In this document: in pieces, positions 15,236 to 21,989 of the stretch
Numbering within the stretch: position 1 is the stretch's first letter
How the letters are laid out: each line of letters opens with the position of its first letter
From: Alphaproteobacteria bacterium
Lineage (GTDB): Bacteria; Pseudomonadota; Alphaproteobacteria; Bin95
DNA: 37,481 nucleotides
Direction: 5' to 3'
Assembly (NCBI GenBank): GCA_022825195.1
Contig: JAJDYL010000217.1
Location: 1 to 37,481, forward strand
Notes under the pieces: model-generated
Told to the model about the DNA's origin: nothing
Database searches by the model: none
Seen by the model: the letters and a program-made list of their open reading frames with translations, nothing else
Made by a program: the position numbers and the translations under genes

Positions 15236-18177
15236 TGCAGGACACGGGGCTGGAATACTCGTCGATGGCGGAGCTCGCCGCACGCTCCGGCGTGTCCGTG
15301 CCGTGCGCCGGCAACCTGCCGGTCAGGCTCGACGATCCGGACAGCGTATGGATCGTCGAACGGGGTGCGGTCCATCTGTTCCTGGTCGAATTCAGGCAAG
15401 GTGTGGAGCAGGCTGCGCCCCGGCACCTGCTGCGCCGGGAAGCCGGGCAGCTGCTGCTCGGCGTCGCGCCGGACAAAGACGACGGCAGCAACGGCACGAC
15501 GCTCAGCCTGATCGCCAAGGGATTGCCGGGCACCCTGCTGAAACGCCTGCCGGCGTCCCTGCTGGCCAGGGCTTGTCCGGCGGAACTGGCGGAGCAGACG
15601 GACACCTGGCTGACCGCCATTACCGACACGCTTTCGCGTTTCGTAAGCCGCCTTCCGCGTCCGACCGCGCTGGCCGAACCCGGCCGGACCCGGACCCTGG
15701 CCCCCTGTGTGCTGTCCGTGCGGCGCGGTGCGGTCTGGATATCCGAACCGCCGCGCGGCGCGGGCCTGTTCATGGGCATTGTCGATCCGGCGGAACTCCG
15801 GGAAGCAGGCGGCCTGCACGAAGCGGCGATACCGCTGACGCGGACCGGCTGGTTTGCCCTGTTCGACGAGGCGGCAATCTCGGCCACATCGACCGAAACC
15901 CTGGCGCAGCAGAACAGGCTGCTCCCGGCGCTCGCATTCTTTCACGCAATTGCGTTTTCCCTGGAGCGCCATAACCGCCGACTGGCAATGGTCGACGACG
16001 CAAACCTCGAGCGTGTGCGGACAAGCAGCCGCCGCACGGCGGAAAAGGCCGCCCGGCAGCGGCTTTTCAATATCTATGACCATCCCGTCGGCCGGGAGGC
16101 CGGCGCCGGGGACACGGCTCTGGCGGACGCATTGCAAATCATCGGCCGCCGCGAAGGGATCGATTTCAGGATTCCGGCGCGCTCGGGGCCGTCCGATTCC
16201 CCGGTCGGCCTTGTTGACATTCTCGATGCATCGGGCGTGCGCGCCCGGCGCGTCCGCTTCAAGGACGAGGGGGACTGGTGGCGCGGCGACAGCGGCGCCA
16301 TGCTGGCATTCCGCGCCGAGGACCGCCAGCCCGTAGCGCTGCTGCCGGGAATGTCGGGGCGCTACAGGGAAATCGACCCGGTAAGCAAACGCAGCGTCCG
16401 GATGACGAAGGCCCGCGCCGAGTCCCTGGGCGACGAGGCCTGGATGTTTTATCGCCCGCTGCCGCCGGGGACCGCGAAACCGGCCGACCTTCTGGGCCTC
16501 GCCCTGCACGGGGCGGCCCCGGACCTGCTGCGGCTGTTTACAGCCGGGCTCCTGGGCGGCCTGGTCAAGCTGCTGCCGGCGCTGGCGCTCGGATTCGTCG
16601 CGCATGAGGTGGCGGCGGGCGGAACCCCGGGAGCGCTCTATGTCGTCGCCGTGGCGTTGGCGGCGTTCGGCCTGCTCGGCGCATTGCTGCACCTGCTGCA
16701 GACCACGGCGATCATGCGCCTTGAGGGGCGCTCGGGGTCGCGGGTCGAAGCGGCCTTCTGGGACCGCCTCATGCGCCTTCCGCCAGGCATTCTGCACCGC
16801 CATCCGGCCGGCGACCTGGCCATGTCCGGGATGACATTCCAGAATCTCCGCGACGGCCTGCAGGGTGTCGTCGCCGACAGCCTGCTGTCGGTCGTCTTCC
16901 TGCTTCCGGTTTTCGGGATCATCTTCTTCTACGACGCCGCTCTCGGGACCGTCGCCCTCGTCTTCAGCCTGGCTTCGCTGCTGATTGCCGTAGCCCTCGG
17001 GCTGCGCCAGATTTCACCTTACGGGCGGATGATCGGCGCCGCCCGCCGCGTGGCCGGCCGGCTGTTCCAGATCGTCGGCGGCATCGCCAAGCTGCGTGTG
17101 GAAAACGCGGAAGGGTCGGCTTTCGCCATCTGGGCGCAGGACTATCGCGACCAGAAGCGCGCGGAACTCGATGTGGCCGCGATCGAGGGACATTCGCGGG
17201 CATTCGGCGCCGCGCTTCCCTTTCTTGCCGGCGGGACACTGCTCTTCGCCGTGATGACGACGGGCGACCGGCCTCTCCCGATCGGCGACTTCCTGGTCGT
17301 TTACATCGTCTTCATCGCGTTCCAGTCCGCCGTCGCCCGGCTTGGTGAATCCTTCGGCGCCATGGCCGGCATGCTGCCGGCGTTCGACCAGATGCGCCCG
17401 CTGCTCGCCGCGATTCCCGAAACCGAGGTGGAGGGCGAGCCGGTCGAATATCTGGGCGGCGACGTCCTGTTCGACCGCGTTTCCTTCCGCTACGAGCCTG
17501 ACGGCCCGTTGATCCTCGACGATGTCACCATTCACGCCCGTCCCGGCGAATTCATCGCCATCGCCGGCGAGTCCGGCGCCGGCAAGAGCACGCTGTTCCG
17601 GCTCGCGCTCGGGATCGACCGGCCAACCGCGGGCGCGGTTTATTACGACGGGCGCGATCTGAGGCACCTGAACCTGAAGCAGATACGCCGGAAGATCGGC
17701 GCGGTGCCGCAATCGGTCGGCCTCCATCCCCAGGATCTCTGGGACAATCTGGTCAGCCATCGCGACCGGCCGACCAGCGAGGAAGTGTGGGCGGCGGTCC
17801 GCACGGCCGCGGTCGCAGACGAAATCAGAGCCATGCCCATGGGCATGATGACCATGGTGGGCACCAGCGGGGCCGTCCTTTCGGGCGGCGAGAGCCAGCG
17901 CGTCACCATTGCCCGCTCGGTGATCGGCAACCCGCGAATCATGCTGTTCGACGAGGCGACCAACTGGCTGGACAACGAAAATCAGGCCAGGATCATGCGG
18001 AACCTGGCCGCACTGACCTCCACCCGGCTCGTCATCGCCCACCGCCTGTCCACACTGGAACAGGCCGACCGCATCTACGTCCTGCAGGCAGGAAAAGTCG
18101 TGGAAACCGGTTCCTTCGCCGAACTCATGGAGGTCGATGGGGTATTCAAGGACCTTGTCAAAAGGCAGATCGCCTGA
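15235..18177 (+). CDS. Second NHLM-type ABC exporter (ATPase/permease with long N-terminal domain)
   Basis: 980 residues, the size expected for the partner exporter of NHLM systems (TIGR03797). The first ~430 residues are soluble and include a beta-rich region ('DSVWIVERGAVHLFLVEF', repeated in style as 'CVLSVRRGAVWISEPP') that looks like two cyclic-nucleotide-binding-type beta folds, though this is only an impression. Membrane segments occupy about 430-700. The ATPase has Walker A GESGAGKST at 778-786, signature LSGGESQRVTIARS and Walker B 'IMLFDEATNWLDN' (D906/E907). NW replaces the usual SA before the D-loop LDN. The switch His is in 'VIAHRLSTL'. There is no C39 domain, so it presumably pairs with the exporter before it. 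ATG 15235 overlaps that gene's stop by one base. Confidence 0.9.
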   Translation: MQDTGLEYSSMAELAARSGVSVPCAGNLPVRLDDPDSVWIVERGAVHLFLVEFRQGVEQAAPRHLLRREAGQLLLGVAPDKDDGSNGTTLSLIAKGLPGTLLKRLPASLLARACPAELAEQTDTWLTAITDTLSRFVSRLPRPTALAEPGRTRTLAPCVLSVRRGAVWISEPPRGAGLFMGIVDPAELREAGGLHEAAIPLTRTGWFALFDEAAISATSTETLAQQNRLLPALAFFHAIAFSLERHNRRLAMVDDANLERVRTSSRRTAEKAARQRLFNIYDHPVGREAGAGDTALADALQIIGRREGIDFRIPARSGPSDSPVGLVDILDASGVRARRVRFKDEGDWWRGDSGAMLAFRAEDRQPVALLPGMSGRYREIDPVSKRSVRMTKARAESLGDEAWMFYRPLPPGTAKPADLLGLALHGAAPDLLRLFTAGLLGGLVKLLPALALGFVAHEVAAGGTPGALYVVAVALAAFGLLGALLHLLQTTAIMRLEGRSGSRVEAAFWDRLMRLPPGILHRHPAGDLAMSGMTFQNLRDGLQGVVADSLLSVVFLLPVFGIIFFYDAALGTVALVFSLASLLIAVALGLRQISPYGRMIGAARRVAGRLFQIVGGIAKLRVENAEGSAFAIWAQDYRDQKRAELDVAAIEGHSRAFGAALPFLAGGTLLFAVMTTGDRPLPIGDFLVVYIVFIAFQSAVARLGESFGAMAGMLPAFDQMRPLLAAIPETEVEGEPVEYLGGDVLFDRVSFRYEPDGPLILDDVTIHARPGEFIAIAGESGAGKSTLFRLALGIDRPTAGAVYYDGRDLRHLNLKQIRRKIGAVPQSVGLHPQDLWDNLVSHRDRPTSEEVWAAVRTAAVADEIRAMPMGMMTMVGTSGAVLSGGESQRVTIARSVIGNPRIMLFDEATNWLDNENQARIMRNLAALTSTRLVIAHRLSTLEQADRIYVLQAGKVVETGSFAELMEVDGVFKDLVKRQIA

Positions 18178-18216
18178 CGGGGCGGGCCGCAGGTCCGGGG
18201 CCAATGGACGGCATCG

Positions 18217-19515
18217 ATGAAGACACACCCTGATACCGCGGACCGTATCGTTTCAAGAGCCGGCGAAGACCGCGGTTTTCGCGACCGCCTTCTCGCGAAG
18301 CCGAAAGAGACGATTGAGGAGGAATTCGGCGTGAAGCTGCCGGAAGGCCACGAGATTTTCGTGCATGAGGAAACCTGCGCCGCGACGCATCTGGTGCTTC
18401 CGCCGCCCGGCAAATTCACCGAGGCCGAACGGGAAGAAGCCAGAACCGGCGCAACCTCGCTCGCGTTTCTTCGCAAGACGCTCCACGACCCCGCGCCGCC
18501 GCGTCGCCCGGCCGCGCCCGAACCCGAGAGGGCTCGAAAGAGCGCCGCCGCCGAGCCGCTGGCGAAGGCCGGCAGGGACTGCATCCGCCGCGGCCTCATG
18601 TTCCTGGAATCCGCGCTGGACGAAAACGGGGCCTGGCACTGCATCCGGTTCAATACGGCCGATCCGGCCATTCCGCGCCACTTCGAAAGGCCCGCCTTCG
18701 TTTCCGCCTTCTGCGTGCTTGCCCTGGAACGCTGCCAGGAGGCGCGAGCCGGGGCCATACGCGCCGCGACCGAAGCGTATCTTGCGGACACCATCGAATA
18801 TCCCGGCCTGTGGCGCTATTACCGCCATCTGCCCCAGGATCTCGACAGTACCGCCCTCTGTTCGCTTGTTGTTGGGAGTCACCCCTGGATTTTTCTGGAA
18901 AGAAACGTCCCGCAAATCCTGGCGAACCGCGACGAGGACGGCCGCTTCATGACCTGGGTTCTGGCCAGGGGCGAGCCCGATGTCGTCTCCCGCTTTCGTC
19001 TCGAAGCCGATCCCGTGGTCAATGCGAATGTCATCGCTTACCTTGGGGATCGCCCGGAAACGAGGGATGCCCAGCGATGGCTCAAGGGATTGATTGCCGA
19101 AGGCCGTATCGAGGGTTCATCGAAATGGTATCCCGACGCGGTTGCAATCTACTACGCAACCGCGCGCGCGGTAATTCGCATACAGCCCGCTCTCGATGAA
19201 CTACGCCCGATCCTTGCCAACCGTATCCTGAACCTGCTTGACGACAAGGGCAATTTCGCCAATATTCTTCAGGCTGCACAAGCGATATCGGCGCTTTACA
19301 ATATCGATGACCTTGAAAGAATAGATGCGAAACATCATGTGGAAAACTTCTTGAATTCGCAACGGGAAGACGGCAGCTGGCCGGAGCTGCTGGCGTTCGG
19401 CGACCAGTCCCTGAAGTGGGGGACGGTAGGGCAGATAGGACACGCCTCCGAAGCCGTGACATCCGCGTTTTGTATCGAGGCTCTGGAGTGCCTCCTCAAC
19501 GGTCTGAGCCCCTGA
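18217..19515 (+). CDS. Nitrile-hydratase-type leader (NHLP) fused to a terpenoid-cyclase-like alpha toroid
   Basis: 432 residues in two parts. Residues 11-78 align without gaps to the leader of the precursor at 25692-25943: IV at 11-12, 'FRDRLLAKPK' at 21-30, 'VHE' at 49-51, 'HLVLPPP' at 58-64, TE, and a Gly at 78 where the precursor has its cleavage-site Gly. By hand about 28 of 71 positions are identical. A Pro/Ala linker runs to about 115. Residues 120-430 look like the prenyltransferase/squalene-cyclase toroid: 'DENGAWHC', 'PQDLDSTALCSLVVG', 'DPVVNANVIAYLG', 'SKWYPDAVAIYYA', 'QREDGSWPE' and 'SEAVTSAFCIEAL'. D208-L-D210-S211 sits where class II cyclases have DxDD, so the catalytic final Asp is Ser. 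Cyclisation by the usual route is doubtful. It could be an enzyme guided by a leader-like docking domain, a scaffold, or an exported leader-tagged protein. The ribosome binding site is weak. Confidence 0.8.
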   Translation: MKTHPDTADRIVSRAGEDRGFRDRLLAKPKETIEEEFGVKLPEGHEIFVHEETCAATHLVLPPPGKFTEAEREEARTGATSLAFLRKTLHDPAPPRRPAAPEPERARKSAAAEPLAKAGRDCIRRGLMFLESALDENGAWHCIRFNTADPAIPRHFERPAFVSAFCVLALERCQEARAGAIRAATEAYLADTIEYPGLWRYYRHLPQDLDSTALCSLVVGSHPWIFLERNVPQILANRDEDGRFMTWVLARGEPDVVSRFRLEADPVVNANVIAYLGDRPETRDAQRWLKGLIAEGRIEGSSKWYPDAVAIYYATARAVIRIQPALDELRPILANRILNLLDDKGNFANILQAAQAISALYNIDDLERIDAKHHVENFLNSQREDGSWPELLAFGDQSLKWGTVGQIGHASEAVTSAFCIEALECLLNGLSP

Positions 19516-19568
19516 GCGAATTGCGGGCCGTCTCGGTCAATGGTATCTTGAATCCGGATGCAAGGGAC

Positions 19569-19584
19569 CCCTGATAGATCAGGG
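19569..19584 (+). promoter_or_regulatory. Hairpin covering the ribosome binding site of the AlkB fusion gene
   Basis: CCCTGA, a TAGA loop and TCAGGG form a perfect 6-bp stem eight bases before ATG 19593. The right arm contains the AGGGA that serves as Shine-Dalgarno sequence. Folding would hide it, so translation of the next gene may be damped or depend on ribosomes passing through. It could also act as a processing site between the toroid gene and this one (77-base gap). Confidence 0.45.
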
Positions 19585-19592
19585 ACGCCGCC

Positions 19593-21989
19593 ATGCCGCA
19601 AGACGCCCCCGCAAGTGTTGGCCCAGGCCCGGGCAAAGCTGACATTTCCCGCCGGATCGAACCGTCGGTCCTGAGCGCCCTTCCGCATTATCTGCCACTG
19701 GGTGTTTTCCCGCTGATTCTGATCGCCGCCGTCCATGGCGGCTGGTGGTTGTTGCCGCCGCTTCTCTTCATGAGCGTCGCGGGGCCGCTCGACCGGGCGC
19801 TCGGGCGCGACGGCCGCAATATGGACCCGGCGAAGACATCGGAGCGCCGCCTGCTCTGGCATAATCTCCCGGTCTGGACCTGGGCGGTTTTGTGGCCGCC
19901 GACGCTCATTTTCGGCATGTGGCAAATCCTCGTCTCCGGTCAGTTCGCAATCTGGGAAGACGTACTTCTGGCGATTATCCTGACCATGGAAGCGCAGGCC
20001 GTATTCGTGGTCGGCCACGAACTGGTCCACCGGCGTTCCACCTGGGAGCGGCGGCTGGGGGAATTCCTGCTCTCCTCCGCTTCCTACCCGCAATATGCAA
20101 CGGAGCATATCTATATTCACCACGCCATGGTGGGTACGCCGCACGATGTGGGATCGGCACCCAAGGGCGAAAGTTTTTGGAAGTATTTCCCCAGGGAAAT
20201 TGTCAGCAACATCACCAATTCCTGGAAAGTTGTCGGCGAACGGCTGGCGCGGCGAAGATTGCCGGTGTGGCATTACAGCAATCCGTTCTGGCGCTACGGG
20301 CTGGCATTGGCGTTCTGGTACGGAGCGGTGTTCTGGATGGGCGGAATCTGGGCGGTTCCGGTGTTTGTTTTCCTCGGCCTCTGCTGTGTCTTTTCCATGA
20401 AGATCAGCAATTACTTCCAGCATTACGGTCTGCGGCGGGTCCGCCTGCCGAACGGCCGGTGGGAAAAGGCGATGCCGCGCCACTCCTGGAGCGCGGACTG
20501 GAAGTTCAGCAACTGGATGTTCTTCAACATGCAGCGCCATGCGGATCATCATGCAATGGCGGCCCGGCACTATCCGCTGCTCCAGGTCCGCGGGTCCGAC
20601 GAGTCGCCGGAATTGCCGGGAACCTACGGCGACATGATGAACCTGGTGCTGCGGCCGAAGCGCTGGTTCGCGAAGATGGACCCGCTGGTGGACGAGTGGC
20701 GCGAGCGGTTCTATCCGGAGATCGACGACTGGAGCGCCTATGACAGTCCGGTCTCCGCGGCGCGCCCCGACGCCTTCGATGCGATCGTCGAAATCTTCGG
20801 CGCCGCGCCGCGGCTCGCCGCATGGATCGAACGCAATTCGGAGCTTCTCGACAATCTGCAGGACCGGGAGTTCACCGATCTCGACCTGCCGAAAGGGTTC
20901 GGGCCGGACCCGCAATACGAGACGATTGCGCGGCGCGGGCTCACGAGACTCTACTGGACGCACGAAATGGGCGTTCCGGAAATGAAGGAGCTGATTGCCG
21001 AATTGCCGACGGCCGACGCGCGGGAAACCGCCGAGATCGTGCGAAACTGGTCGAACGACAAGGCGTTTCAGATCGGTATGCATGTCGTACGCGGAAACCT
21101 GTCGCCGGGTGAGGCGGGGACGGCGCTGTCCAATCTTGCCGACGCATCGGTTTCGACCGTGCTCGACGCCGTGGTCGCGGATTTTGCGGACCGGGCCGGA
21201 CCGTTGCGCGGCGGCGGGGTCGGCGCCGTATTCCTGGGCGATCTCGCCAGCCGGGACGTCTATCCGGGCGTTGCGATCGACATGCTGTTCGTCAACGAAA
21301 GCGCGAACTCCGGCGAAAGCGAACGTCTGTGCCGGCAGTTCCGGAGGGCGCTGACCGGCCTGGCCCAGGACAGCCTGCTGTTCTCCCCGATCCCGCCCGG
21401 TTCCGATTCCCTTCCTGCGCTGCCGCTTTCCGGACTCGCGGACCGCTGCGGGACTTCCGCCGCCGGCGAAATCCCCGTCCTCACCAGGGCGCGCTGCATG
21501 TTCGAATGCGGCGATTCCGAAATCGGCCGCCGCTTCGCCGAGGCGCGGCGCCGGGTTCTGGCCGAATGCGGCGCGAACGAAGCCCTGATCGCCCGGTTGC
21601 GCGAGCCGGCGGAAGACGGAGCCGGAACGGGCGTGTCCGCATACGCCCGTATGCGCGGCGGGCTGGCCGATGTCGAGCGGGCCGCGCGCCTCCTGCAATT
21701 GACGGAGGCCGCAGCGGACCTCGACGATCCGGCTCCGACTGCGGCGGCGGTGTTCGAGGCCGCCGGCGCCGGGCCGCTGGCGCAGGCTGCGGCCCTGTGG
21801 CGGGATTTGCAGGGCGTCACGCGCCTCGTCGGCGAGGAAGGGTTCGACATGGCGGCGGCGGGGCCGAAGGTCAGGGCCCTGGTCGCGAACGCCTGCGGCC
21901 GGGAGGATTTCGATGCGCTGACCTCGGCGGTCGCCGAAACCGCATCCGCGGCCGCCGCGCAGATCGATACGCTTCGTTCGCGTGCATGA
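19593..21989 (+). CDS. AlkB-type membrane di-iron monooxygenase fused to a degenerate GlnE-like domain
   Basis: 798 residues. Residues 25-385 are an AlkB-like hydroxylase with several membrane helices and all His boxes: HELVH (142-146), EHIYIHH (171-177), NYFQHYGL (273-280, Q in place of the usual E) and QRHADHH (314-320), plus 'TPHDVGSAPKGESFW' and 'RPKRWFAKMDPLVDEW'. Residues about 391-798 resemble the C-terminal adenylyltransferase half of alphaproteobacterial GlnE: 'RPDAFDAIVEIFGAAPRLAA', 'NDKAFQIGMHVVRGNLSPGE', 'SNLADASVSTVLDAV', 'MRGGLADVERAARLLQL' and 'WRDLQGVTRLVGEEGFD'. The metal-binding SDxD is V-A-I-D (560-563) and the arginine-rich RLRPSG segment is absent. Nucleotidyl transfer is therefore unlikely. 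The GlnE assignment is from remembered family motifs. The hydroxylase part may act on a lipid chain or on a peptide side chain; the tail may be a binding or scaffold module. Confidence 0.82.
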   Translation: MPQDAPASVGPGPGKADISRRIEPSVLSALPHYLPLGVFPLILIAAVHGGWWLLPPLLFMSVAGPLDRALGRDGRNMDPAKTSERRLLWHNLPVWTWAVLWPPTLIFGMWQILVSGQFAIWEDVLLAIILTMEAQAVFVVGHELVHRRSTWERRLGEFLLSSASYPQYATEHIYIHHAMVGTPHDVGSAPKGESFWKYFPREIVSNITNSWKVVGERLARRRLPVWHYSNPFWRYGLALAFWYGAVFWMGGIWAVPVFVFLGLCCVFSMKISNYFQHYGLRRVRLPNGRWEKAMPRHSWSADWKFSNWMFFNMQRHADHHAMAARHYPLLQVRGSDESPELPGTYGDMMNLVLRPKRWFAKMDPLVDEWRERFYPEIDDWSAYDSPVSAARPDAFDAIVEIFGAAPRLAAWIERNSELLDNLQDREFTDLDLPKGFGPDPQYETIARRGLTRLYWTHEMGVPEMKELIAELPTADARETAEIVRNWSNDKAFQIGMHVVRGNLSPGEAGTALSNLADASVSTVLDAVVADFADRAGPLRGGGVGAVFLGDLASRDVYPGVAIDMLFVNESANSGESERLCRQFRRALTGLAQDSLLFSPIPPGSDSLPALPLSGLADRCGTSAAGEIPVLTRARCMFECGDSEIGRRFAEARRRVLAECGANEALIARLREPAEDGAGTGVSAYARMRGGLADVERAARLLQLTEAAADLDDPAPTAAAVFEAAGAGPLAQAAALWRDLQGVTRLVGEEGFDMAAAGPKVRALVANACGREDFDALTSAVAETASAAAAQIDTLRSRA

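Noticed and set aside
18217..19515. Functional class II terpene (squalene-hopene-like) cyclase linked to the MMPL exporter as a hopanoid pathway
   Set aside because: The domain is too short for a squalene-hopene cyclase, the DxDD acid motif is DLDS, and no other hopanoid genes are present.
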